Assembly (NCBI RefSeq): GCF_030269125.1
Contig: NZ_BSSM01000002.1
Coordinates: forward strand, 620,001 to 684,000
Source of the DNA: Streptomyces hygroscopicus subsp. hygroscopicus
GTDB taxonomy: Bacteria; Actinomycetota; Actinomycetes; Streptomycetales; Streptomycetaceae
Length of the DNA: 64,000 nt
Direction of reading: 5' to 3'
Part shown: positions 42,187 to 50,546 of the stretch, piece by piece
How positions within the stretch are numbered: position 1 is the first letter of the stretch
Layout: each line of letters opens with the position of its first letter
Position numbers and translations under genes: made by a program
The notes under the pieces: model-generated
Database searches by the model: none
Told to the model about the DNA's origin: nothing
Seen by the model: only the letters and a program-made list of their open reading frames with translations

Positions 42187-43976
42187 ACAGTGCCGCCTGG
42201 CATGCCCGGATCCACTGCGGCCACGAGGTGGGCGCGGGATTCCTGGTCACCGCCCGCCGGGTGCTCACCTGTGCCCATGTCGTCCGTTTCAGCGACCAGA
42301 AGGCGGTGTCCGTCGTCTTCCCGCACGCCGGGGAACTGGGCGAGGTGTCCGCGTCGGTCGTCGCGCACGGCGGCTGGGCGGGCGGCCTCACCGACCCCGG
42401 CGACGTGGCCGTGCTGGAACTCGACCGGGAGGTCCCGCTCGCCCCGGCCCGCTTCGCACCGCCGGGCGCCGCGTACACCGAGCCGTACCCCCGGCTGGTC
42501 GCATACGGCTTCCCCGAGGGCTACGACGAGGGCACGCTCGCCGAATACCGGGCCGTGTCGGGCCAGTTGATCGCGGGCGAGTGGCTGGAACTGGTGGCCT
42601 GGCAGGGGCACGGGCAGCCGATCGCGGCCGGGTTCAGCGGGGCGGCGGCGACCCTGCCGGACGGCCGGGTGGTCGGCATGGTCACCTCGGCCTCGGACGC
42701 GCCGGACGTGCGCAAGGGCCGGATGCTGCCGCTGGACGTACTGGCCCGGTACTGGCCCGAGTTGGGCGAGCTGGTGCCCACGCCGGGCCATCGGGCCGAC
42801 GCCCGGCGGGAGTTGTACGAGCTGCTGCGGTGTCTCCCGGGCGGCCGGGAGTGCGATCCCAACCGGCTGTACGTGGACGCGGTGGGCGCGTTCGGGCCGC
42901 CGCTGCCCGCGGGCGGGTTCCCCACGCTGGGGGCGGCGGCCGCGTACGTGCAGTGGGAGGTGCCCGATCCTGCGGCGGTGGAGCGGTTGGCCGGGCGGCT
43001 GCGGGAACTGGTGGACGGGGGCCCGGTGGCCCCGTCGGCCGCGGAGGACGGGAAAGCGGCGAAGGCGTCCCCGCCCTGGGCGCCGGTCGTCGTCGAGATC
43101 GACCACAGCGGCGCCGGGCCCGACCAGGTGACCGTGGAGGTGTCGGCGTACCGCGACGGACAGCGCCGCCCGGTGGGCACGCGCCGGCTGCCGCGCACCG
43201 GCGTACGGTCGTACGTCCAGCACCGCATCGACGAGGCCGTCGCCCATCTCGACCCGGACGCCGAGGAACTGGTGACCTTCGTGCTGCCGCGCGAGTGGCT
43301 CAACGAGGCGGTGGCGCACTGGGAGTGCGGCGCGGACGACAGCACGCCACTGGGCTGCGCCTACCCCCTCGTGGTGACCGACCGCGCGCGGCACCGCAGC
43401 AACCGGTTGCGGCACCAGCTGCGCAAGAAGTGGCAGAAGCTGGACGGCGGGCGCCCGGTGGAGGTGCACCGCGTGGAGTGCGGCAGCCAGGAGCGGCCGC
43501 CGCGCCTGCGCAAGCGGCTGTGGGACGGCGACGCGGGGCTCGCCGGGTTCGCGGTCCCGCCGACGGCGGCCCGGGAGTACTTCGAGATCGGCCTCAACGT
43601 CCCGGTCCCGGTCCTGCTGTGGTCCCGCACGGGCTGCCCGGCCGGGGTGCACGGGGAGCAGGCGTGCGCCGAGCCGTGCGAGGACCCGCGCCGGGCCTGG
43701 AGCGGACACCGGGAGGCGGCCGCCACCGCGACCGGCACCGCCGCCTTGCCCCGTACCGGGTCCCGCTGCCCCGGCGCCGCCTTCCTGGACCAGCTCGCCG
43801 TCGCCGTCGCCGAGGTCCCGCCAGCCGAACTGCCCCGCCACATCCGGTCGTTACGGATGACCGCGGACGCCGCCGACGAGCCCGACCGGCACTGGGCGCG
43901 GGACCTGCAACTGCTCTGGGACGATCCCCGCTGCTTCCCCGAGCCCGTCGCCAGCCTGCACTCCCCCGTCGACTGA
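42183..43976 (+). CDS. Trypsin-like protease with VMAP-C domain; contains a TTA codon
   Basis: A 597-aa protein. Residues 1-~200 are a trypsin-like domain: His in LTCAHVV, Asp in DPGDVAVLEL, and Ser in GFSGAAA (GxSG kept, but GD and GP replaced by GF and AA). A small helical segment (~215-285) precedes the VMAP-C domain with VTFVLPREWLNEAVAHW and PLGCAYPLVVTDRARHR, both characteristic. Codon 557 (43851-43853, Leu in RSLRM) is TTA, so translation should need the bldA tRNA. In VMAP systems this protein links the ATPase module to a proteolytic cascade. No signal peptide: cytoplasmic. Confidence 0.9.
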   Translation: MNSAAWHARIHCGHEVGAGFLVTARRVLTCAHVVRFSDQKAVSVVFPHAGELGEVSASVVAHGGWAGGLTDPGDVAVLELDREVPLAPARFAPPGAAYTEPYPRLVAYGFPEGYDEGTLAEYRAVSGQLIAGEWLELVAWQGHGQPIAAGFSGAAATLPDGRVVGMVTSASDAPDVRKGRMLPLDVLARYWPELGELVPTPGHRADARRELYELLRCLPGGRECDPNRLYVDAVGAFGPPLPAGGFPTLGAAAAYVQWEVPDPAAVERLAGRLRELVDGGPVAPSAAEDGKAAKASPPWAPVVVEIDHSGAGPDQVTVEVSAYRDGQRRPVGTRRLPRTGVRSYVQHRIDEAVAHLDPDAEELVTFVLPREWLNEAVAHWECGADDSTPLGCAYPLVVTDRARHRSNRLRHQLRKKWQKLDGGRPVEVHRVECGSQERPPRLRKRLWDGDAGLAGFAVPPTAAREYFEIGLNVPVPVLLWSRTGCPAGVHGEQACAEPCEDPRRAWSGHREAAATATGTAALPRTGSRCPGAAFLDQLAVAVAEVPPAELPRHIRSLRMTADAADEPDRHWARDLQLLWDDPRCFPEPVASLHSPVD

Positions 43977-44010
43977 CCGCCCGCACCCCGACCACGGAGA
44001 AGAAGAAGCC

Positions 44011-45054
44011 ATGCCCCTGTGGCCCGTCTACACCGGTACGAGCGCGCCCCACGACGGCATCGCGCAGCTGCCCCCGCCGCCGCCCTGGCGCGCCTTCGAC
44101 GGCGGCCCGGTGCTGGACCCGCCGGACGCGTCCGCCGACCACTCGGCCGTCTCCCCGGACCGGGTGCACCGCGCCGAGACGTACCGGGCCACCGAGGAGA
44201 CGGTGCAACTGGTCAACGCGGCCCTGTACCTGCGCCGCCCGCTGCTGGTCACCGGGCCGCCCGGCACCGGCAAGTCCTCCCTGGTGTACGCCGTCGCGCG
44301 CGAGCTGCGGCTCGGTCCGGTGCTGCGCTGGAACATCACCAGCCGCAGCACCCTGCACGACGGGCTCTACCAGTACGACCCCCTGTCCCGCCTGTACGCG
44401 GCACGGCAGCGGGCCGCGCACCACGACCGCCCGGAACCGCCGGGGGAGGCGTCCGACGAGAGCGGCATCGAGCACCATCTGCGCCTCGGGCCCCTCGGCA
44501 CCGCCCTGCTGCCCTACGGCCGCCCCCGCGCGCTGCTCATCGACGAGATCGACAAGAGCGACCTCGACCTGCCCAACGACCTGCTGAACGTGCTGGAGGA
44601 GGGCCAGTACCAGATCCCCGAGCTGGTGCGCGCCGCCCGGCTCACCCCGGACGGCACCGCCCGGGTCCTGGCCGACGGCACCGACGAGCGGGTCCCGGTG
44701 GTGCGCGGCCACGTCCGGTGCCGGGCCTTCCCGTTCGTCGTGCTCACCAGCAACGGCGAGCGCGAGTTCCCGCCCGCCTTCCTGCGCCGCTGCGTCACGC
44801 TGCATCTGCGCCGGCCGGACGACCGGCACCTCGCCGACATCGTCCGCGCCCATCTGGGCGAGCCCGACGCCTACGCCCAGGAACTGATCGGCCGCTTCCT
44901 GGAGCGCACCAGCGCGGGCGACCTGGCCACCGACCAGCTCCTCAACGCGATCTACCTCGCCCGTACCAGCGACCTGGGCACCGAGACCCTGGACCAGCTG
45001 GCCGAGCGGCTGATGCCGCACCTGGGACAGAGCACGCAGACCGATGTCTTCTGA
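44011..45054 (+). CDS. MoxR-type AAA+ ATPase
   Basis: A 347-aa AAA+ chaperone-like ATPase. Walker A is GPPGTGKSS (~86-94), Walker B ALLIDEIDKSDLDLPND (~172-188), sensor-1 VVLTSNGEREFPPAF, and a C-terminal lid. A Pro-rich N-terminal region (QLPPPPPW) comes first. MoxR proteins work with vWA-domain partners as NTP-driven remodelling or threshold devices; here the vWA-like partner is the next gene, which it overlaps by 11 bp. It follows the protease gene by 34 bp with a GGAGAAG RBS. Confidence 0.92.
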   Translation: MPLWPVYTGTSAPHDGIAQLPPPPPWRAFDGGPVLDPPDASADHSAVSPDRVHRAETYRATEETVQLVNAALYLRRPLLVTGPPGTGKSSLVYAVARELRLGPVLRWNITSRSTLHDGLYQYDPLSRLYAARQRAAHHDRPEPPGEASDESGIEHHLRLGPLGTALLPYGRPRALLIDEIDKSDLDLPNDLLNVLEEGQYQIPELVRAARLTPDGTARVLADGTDERVPVVRGHVRCRAFPFVVLTSNGEREFPPAFLRRCVTLHLRRPDDRHLADIVRAHLGEPDAYAQELIGRFLERTSAGDLATDQLLNAIYLARTSDLGTETLDQLAERLMPHLGQSTQTDVF

Positions 45055-48000
45055 CACCCCCGGCTCCCCGGAGTCCGCGGACGCCCTGGGCCGCCTCGCC
45101 GCCGTGCTGGCCGAGGCGGGCCGGGGCGTGCCGCCGACCCCGCGCGAACTGGCCGAACTGCTGTGGCTGGCCGGGCACATGGGGGCCGAGAACACCGGGC
45201 GCGGCACTCCGCCCCCTCCCGCCGAGAACCGTGGGACCGCCGCACCGCGACCATCGCCCTCCCTGCCCACCGACGAGCCCCCGCCCCGGCCCCCGCGGCA
45301 GGAGCGGCACCAGCCGCTCCCCGCCCCGCCGGCCGTCCCCGAACCCCCCTCCCGGATCCCGCTGCGCCTCCCCTCCCCCGCGCCTTCCGCGGACCGCCCG
45401 CCGCACACCACCCTGCTGGCCCCCGCGCCCCCGATGCTGCGCCACCCGCTCGCCCTCCAGCGGGCGCTGCGTCCCCTGCGACGCCGGGTGGACGCGCCCG
45501 TCGGCCGGGAGCTGGACGAGCGGGCCACCGCCGACCGCATCGCCCGCCTGGGCGCGCGGCCCGACGGGTGGCTCCCGGTGCTGCGGCCCGCCCGGGAGCG
45601 CTGGCTGAGCCTGAACCTGGTCCACGACGCCGGTCCCACGATGCCGGTCTGGCGCCCCCTGGTCCGCGAACTGCACACGGCGCTGGCCCAGTCGGGCGCG
45701 TTCCGCACGGTCACCCTGTACCGCGCCGACGCCGACGGCACGGTGCGCGGCCCCGACGGGCGGCTCCCCGCGGACGGCCGTACCGTCACCCTCCTGATCA
45801 GCGACTGCATGGGCCCGCAGTGGCGCGAGGGCCCCGCCGGCGCCCTCTGGTACGCCACCCTGCACCGCTGGGCGCGCCGGATGCCGCTGGCCGTCGTGCA
45901 GCCGCTGCCCGAGCATCTGTGGCGGGAGTCGGCGCTGCCCGCCACGCCCGGCCGGCTGTCGGCGCCGCACCCGGTGGCGCCGTCCGCCGCGCTCACCTTC
46001 ACGCCGTACGAACGGCCCGAGTCCGACGACCCGGTGGCCGCCGTCACCCTCCCGGTGCTGGAGCCGGAGCCGCGGTGGCTGGCGAACTGGGCCGGTCTGA
46101 TCAGCACGGCGGGCGGCACCCGGTTCCCGGCGGCCGCGGCCCGGTTGGGGCGGCCGTTGCCGGCCGACGCGGAGGACCGTACGGACATCGGGGGGCTGTC
46201 CGCCGAGGAGCTGGTGCTGCGGTTCCGGGCGACCGCGTCCCCGGAGGCGTTCCGGCTGGCCGGGCATCTCGCGGTCGGACGGCCCGACCTGCCGGTGATG
46301 CGGCTGGTGCAGGCGGCGGTGGAACCGGACCCGCGGCCGCAGCACCTGGCGGAGGTCGTGCTCAGCGGCATGCTCACCGCGCTGCCGGGGGCGCCGGCCG
46401 GGTCGTACGCGTTCCGGGAGGGCGTACGGGAACTGCTGCTGCTCGGCCTGCCGCGCACCGAGCGCAATCGCACCGTGGAACTCCTCGGCCGGATGGGCGA
46501 GTTCATCGACGAGCTGGCGGGGCGGGCGCCGGGCGGATTCCGGGCCGCGGTGCCCTCCGAGCAGGGCCTGCCGACGCCCGTGGAGCACGAGCCGGTCGCC
46601 ATGCTCCGCGCGGAGAGCGTGCGCAGGCTGGCGCCGGCGGGCGGCGGGCGGCTGGTCGCGGGGCGGTACCGGCTGGTGCGGAGGTCGCACACGGGGCACC
46701 GGGGGTGGGTCGCGGAGGACCTGCGGGACGGGGGTGCGCCGGTCGTCGTGTGCCGGTACGCGCCGGACGAGCTGCTCGGCCCCTTCGCCCGGCTCTGCCA
46801 GGACCTCATGGAGGTGGACGAGCCGGGTATCGCACGGGTCCTCGATCACGGGTTCGACGGCGAGACCCCCTATCTGGTCCGGGAGTTCGTCGAAGGCCCC
46901 ACGCTCTTCCAGCGCATGGCCGCCCTGCGGGAACGGCTGTCCCCCGCCGAGACGGACGCCCTGACGCGGAAGCTCGGCGAGGCGGTCCTCGCCCTGCGCG
47001 GGCGGGAGGGTCCGTGCGGCGAGCTGAACACCCGGTCCGTGGTCCTCTCCCCGAACGGGCCGGTCCTGACCTGTCTGGACGCCGCTCCGGTCGTCCACGG
47101 GAGCCGCGCGGAGACCGTCGCGGCGTTCTCGGACATCGTCGACGCCCTTCAGGGCAGCCCCCAGGTCCTCTTCACCACCGGCGACCTCACCGGCCGCCCG
47201 GAGACCCGCATCACGCTCGAAGCCGCCGTGCACGAGGTCTTCTCCCGGTCGCTGCCCTCCGACCGGTTCCGGGTCGAGGCCCGCCCGGACGGTTACCGGG
47301 TGCGCACCGATCCCGGCGCCTACCTGCTGCCCGTCCTCGTCGCCGTGCTGCGCGAACTCCCCTTCACCGCGGCCGGGCTGACCGGGCCGACGCCGTTGCG
47401 GGTGATGTTCGGGACGCCGTTCGTCCAGCTGCCGCAGCCCGCCACCGGCGTCGACGTCCTCGTACCGCCCGCGCTCTACGACGAGTTCGCCGCCAGCTCC
47501 GCCGCGCGGGACGCCCCGCCCTTCGAGCCGGTCTACTACGACGACGCCCCGGACGCGCCCGCTGCCGCCTGGCACTGCCCGCTCACCACCGAGCGCCCCC
47601 GCCGCCAGCTGGTGGAGGGCCCGTTCATCGCCCAGGACCTGGGCGAGCTGGGCGTGCCCACCCCGGGGCGTTCGGCCGTCGTGCACACCCGTCCCGGCGG
47701 GGCGCTCACCCTGCTCGACCCCATCCGCCCCTACGCCCCCCGCCCCGAGACGTACTACACGGTCGACCTCACCGTGCAGCAGGCCCGGCACACCCTGTCC
47801 CTGCCCGGCTCCGGGAAGACGGCGTTCACGGCCGTGGCGGAGCTGACCTGGCAGGTGACCGACCCCGTCGCCTTCGTCCGGGCCGGTGTCGTCAGCGTCT
47901 CCGCCGTGCTGCTGGAGCACCTGCGCGAGACGGCCGCCCGGATCACCGCCCGGCACCCGGCGCGCCGGGCGGGTGCCGCCGAGCGCGCGGTGAACGACGG

Positions 48001-48784
48001 GGTGCGCGACTGGCCGGTGCCGGGACTCACCGTGTCGTACGCCGTGCGGCTGGGGACGCGGAGCGCGCCGGGGCCCGGACGGACCGCCACCCCGCCGCCG
48101 GGGGCCCTGCTCACCGGGGCCGAGTGCGTACTGGTCGGCTTCGAGGGGCCCCTCACCCGGTTGTTCACGGCGCGGGGCGCACACGCGGCCGTGCTCGATC
48201 TGCTGGGCATCGTGGCCGAACACCGCGATCCGCGGAGCGCGTTGGCGGGGCAGCCGCTGCCGGTGGCAGGGGGGCGGGCGGTGTTCCCGCATCCGCTGGA
48301 CCTGCTGCGCGCGTTCGCCCGGGACCATATCGGGCCACTGCTGGAGCGGCGCCTGGAGGAGCTGGAACTGGCCGCCGTGCCCGACGCGCCGATGACGCAC
48401 CGCTCGCTCGCGCTGGTGCGCGCGCTGCACACGTCCGGGCGGCGGGTGAGCGTGGTGTCGGACGTGAGTTCCCGGGCGGTGCAGTGGGGTGTGCAGTCGT
48501 ACAGGCTGCCGCTCGCGGGGGTGCACGCGCGCCGCGAGGACCTGGGCCTGCTGACGCCGAACCCCGGCTGTCTGCTCCGGGCCCTGGCCCACCTCGACGT
48601 GCCGGCCCGCCGGGCCGTGCTGCTCGGTTCGTCGGTCGCCGAGCTGACGGCGGCCCAGCGGCTCGGCCTGCCCTTCATCGGGTTCGCCCCGTCCGCCGCC
48701 GGGCGCCGGCTGCTGCGCGAGGCCGGCGGGGAGGCGGTCGTCCCCACGCTCGAACCCCTTCTGGAGGCGATCCGCGCCGCCTGA
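45044..48784 (+). CDS. SAV_2336 N-terminal/vWA-like protein with pseudokinase and degenerate HAD domains
   Basis: A 1246-aa multidomain cytoplasmic protein. An N-terminal helix typical of SAV_2336 proteins (PRELAELLWLAGHMGA) and a Pro-rich linker lead to a Rossmann-like vWA-type domain (~185-320) with LVHDAGPTMPVW in the MIDAS position and TLLISDCMG. A helical part follows (~340-520). Next is a kinase fold (~536-700) that lacks the glycine loop, VAIK Lys, HRD and DFG, so it is a pseudokinase. Residues ~900-1000 (VDLTVQQARHTLSLPG) faintly resemble SPFH/band-7. The end (~1020-1246) is HAD-like, with motif I reading VGFEGPL and motif IV LLGSSVAEL instead of acidic residues, so probably inactive. 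Confidence 0.8.
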   Translation: MSSDTPGSPESADALGRLAAVLAEAGRGVPPTPRELAELLWLAGHMGAENTGRGTPPPPAENRGTAAPRPSPSLPTDEPPPRPPRQERHQPLPAPPAVPEPPSRIPLRLPSPAPSADRPPHTTLLAPAPPMLRHPLALQRALRPLRRRVDAPVGRELDERATADRIARLGARPDGWLPVLRPARERWLSLNLVHDAGPTMPVWRPLVRELHTALAQSGAFRTVTLYRADADGTVRGPDGRLPADGRTVTLLISDCMGPQWREGPAGALWYATLHRWARRMPLAVVQPLPEHLWRESALPATPGRLSAPHPVAPSAALTFTPYERPESDDPVAAVTLPVLEPEPRWLANWAGLISTAGGTRFPAAAARLGRPLPADAEDRTDIGGLSAEELVLRFRATASPEAFRLAGHLAVGRPDLPVMRLVQAAVEPDPRPQHLAEVVLSGMLTALPGAPAGSYAFREGVRELLLLGLPRTERNRTVELLGRMGEFIDELAGRAPGGFRAAVPSEQGLPTPVEHEPVAMLRAESVRRLAPAGGGRLVAGRYRLVRRSHTGHRGWVAEDLRDGGAPVVVCRYAPDELLGPFARLCQDLMEVDEPGIARVLDHGFDGETPYLVREFVEGPTLFQRMAALRERLSPAETDALTRKLGEAVLALRGREGPCGELNTRSVVLSPNGPVLTCLDAAPVVHGSRAETVAAFSDIVDALQGSPQVLFTTGDLTGRPETRITLEAAVHEVFSRSLPSDRFRVEARPDGYRVRTDPGAYLLPVLVAVLRELPFTAAGLTGPTPLRVMFGTPFVQLPQPATGVDVLVPPALYDEFAASSAARDAPPFEPVYYDDAPDAPAAAWHCPLTTERPRRQLVEGPFIAQDLGELGVPTPGRSAVVHTRPGGALTLLDPIRPYAPRPETYYTVDLTVQQARHTLSLPGSGKTAFTAVAELTWQVTDPVAFVRAGVVSVSAVLLEHLRETAARITARHPARRAGAAERAVNDGVRDWPVPGLTVSYAVRLGTRSAPGPGRTATPPPGALLTGAECVLVGFEGPLTRLFTARGAHAAVLDLLGIVAEHRDPRSALAGQPLPVAGGRAVFPHPLDLLRAFARDHIGPLLERRLEELELAAVPDAPMTHRSLALVRALHTSGRRVSVVSDVSSRAVQWGVQSYRLPLAGVHARREDLGLLTPNPGCLLRALAHLDVPARRAVLLGSSVAELTAAQRLGLPFIGFAPSAAGRRLLREAGGEAVVPTLEPLLEAIRAA

Positions 48785-48922
48785 CCCGGCGACACTCCGG
48801 GGAGCCCCGCGATTACCCCCGTTCGGCGGCGCCCCGCCCGGCCCCCCACAAAGAGCGGGCGGCCCGGCGCGGCGCGCAGGATGCGGAGAGTAGGGAACGC
48901 CCCGCGCCCGGAAGGAGCTGCC

Positions 48923-49960
48923 GTGTCCGTCAGCCTGGAGCAGTTGCGCCGCTGTCACTTCGCCGTCGACCTGGGCGCGGCCCGGACCCGGGTGTACGTG
49001 AAGGGCGCGGGGCTCGTCGTGGACCAGCCCTCGGTCGCGGCCGTGAACGTCCGTTCCGGCTCGCTGATCGCGGTGGGCGACTTCGCGGAACAGATGACCG
49101 GCCGGACGCCGGACTACATCAGGGTCGTACGGCCCGTCTCCGGCGGCACGGTCGTGGACATCGACATGGCCCAGCGCATGCTGCGGCACCTGATGGGCGA
49201 CAAACTGCGCCGGGCGCTGCGGCGCAAGGCCCGGCTGCGCGCGGCCGCGTGCACCCCGCACGACGCCGATCCGCTGGCCCAGCGGGCGACGATCGAGACG
49301 CTGCTCGGGCTCGGCGCGCGCCGGGTGGAGCTGGTGGACACGCTGATCGCGGCGGCGGTGGGCTGCGGGCTGCCGGTGGAGCGGCCCGAGGCCACGATGA
49401 TCATGGTGTGCGGGGCGGCGGCCACGCAGGTCGCGGTGCTGTCGCTGGGCTCGATCGTCACGGCCGAGCGGATCCCGGTGGGCGGGGAGGCCGTGGACCA
49501 CGCGATCGTGCAGTACCTGCGGCACACGCACCAGCTGCTGCTGCCGAGCCAGTCGGTACGGCCGCTGCAACTGGCCCTGTCCGGCACCGGACTCACCCCG
49601 CAGGGTCCGGACCGGGCCGAGATCAACGGCCGGGACGTGGCCACCGGGCTGCCGCGCACCGTGCGGATGGACACGGCGGCCGTGCGCAAGGCGATCCAGA
49701 CCCCGCTGACGGCGGTCCTGGACGGCATCGGCAAGGTGCTGCGCGAGTGCCCGCCGGATCTGGTGGCCGATCTGGTCGACCGCGGGGTCATCATGGTCGG
49801 CGGCTCGGCGCTGCTGCCCGGACTCGACCAGATGGTGCGCGAGGCCACCGGGATGCCGGTGTTCATCGCCGAGCGCCCGGACCTGTGCGCGGCCCGGGGT
49901 CTCGGCGAGATGCTGGAGGGCCGGATCGAGCCGCTGGTCCTGGATCCGCTGGCCTCCTGA
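48923..49960 (+). CDS. mbl: MreB-like actin homologue Mbl
   Basis: A 345-aa bacterial actin fold. Phosphate-1 region: FAVDLGAARTRVYVKG; phosphate-2/hinge: MIMVCGAAATQVAVLSLGSI; adenosine region: GVIMVGGSALLPGLDQM. Around residues 70-110 the chain passes directly from VSGGTVVDIDMAQRML to the next helix, consistent with absence of subdomain IB, as reported for S. coelicolor Mbl (SCO2451). That protein supports aerial hyphae and spore-wall integrity together with MreB. The GTG at 48923 has an AAGGAG RBS 6 nt upstream. Synteny with matB and hrdA backs the name. Confidence 0.88.
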   Translation: MSVSLEQLRRCHFAVDLGAARTRVYVKGAGLVVDQPSVAAVNVRSGSLIAVGDFAEQMTGRTPDYIRVVRPVSGGTVVDIDMAQRMLRHLMGDKLRRALRRKARLRAAACTPHDADPLAQRATIETLLGLGARRVELVDTLIAAAVGCGLPVERPEATMIMVCGAAATQVAVLSLGSIVTAERIPVGGEAVDHAIVQYLRHTHQLLLPSQSVRPLQLALSGTGLTPQGPDRAEINGRDVATGLPRTVRMDTAAVRKAIQTPLTAVLDGIGKVLRECPPDLVADLVDRGVIMVGGSALLPGLDQMVREATGMPVFIAERPDLCAARGLGEMLEGRIEPLVLDPLAS

Positions 49961-49982
49961 ACTCCCGGCGGCCGAGGGGGTT

Positions 49983-50328
49983 TCAGTAGGCGTGGTCGGC
50001 CGTGATGTCCGCGGACAGGCCGAGACGGCGCCGCGCGGTCTCGGGGCGCAGGCTCATCAGGAGATGGGTCAGGGCGTCCACCGCGGCGAGACGGGCGATC
50101 CGGCCGGCGGAGGTCTCCAGACCGAAGACGAGGTCCTGGCCGCCGACCACGGGCACATGGCGGCTGGCCTCGCTCACCGGTGAACGGGCGTAGCTGGTCA
50201 GCGTGACGACCGTGGCCCCGGCCTGCCGGGCACGGCGGGCCGCGTCGACCGTGGTGCGGGTCGCCCCGGTGTGGCTGATCGCGGGACAGACGCCGTCCGG
50301 CGGGAGCTGGGCCGCGGCGAGCTGCGGG
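49983..50328 (-). pseudogene. 3' fragment of an RpiR/SIS-domain regulator
   Basis: Reading on the minus strand, the last ~115 residues are the C-terminal half of an RpiR-type SIS sugar-phosphate-binding domain: CPAISHTGATRTTVDAARRA, then VTLTSYARSPVSE and LVFGLETSAGRIARLAAVDAL. The N-terminal HTH and first half of the SIS domain are missing. The open frame upstream (to ~50528) is antisense to an IS481 fragment and not part of the protein. The gene was truncated at about 50328, exactly where the IS-like end begins. Confidence 0.8.
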
Positions 50329-50546
50329 TGAGAGCCTTCTGGCCTGGTGTGGATTGCGACATCCGCACCAGCGACCAGAGAGGCCCTCGTGCCCCACCGT
50401 GACGCGCCCCTGGCCGAGACCGGACGCCCGCGCCTGGCCCGCTGCGTGGTCGAGGACGGCCGGCCCCCCCTCGCCGGGCCGCCGGACGCTTCGCCCGCAG
50501 GCGAACCACCCGCCGGCCGCGTCCCCACCCTCTCGGGGCGACACAG
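50329..50546 (+). mobile_element. Decayed left end of an IS481-family insertion sequence
   Basis: From 50329 the sequence starts TGAGAGCCTTCTGG, like the terminal repeat of Streptomyces IS481 elements. A GTG at 50389 opens VPHRDAPLAETGRPRLARCV, then VEDG, the standard N-terminus of an IS481 transposase. After a run of seven C (50464-50470) the similarity shifts frame: RAAGRF (50475-50492) then TTRR. The rest of the transposase and the right end are missing. The element interrupts the SIS gene and abuts the 3' end of the MEDS/HATPase gene. Confidence 0.75.

Noticed and set aside
42183..43976. Idea that the VMAP protease is inactive because of GFSGAA
   Set aside because: The catalytic Ser and the preceding Gly-x pattern remain, and His and Asp are intact; the changed flanking residues are common in divergent trypsin-like proteases.
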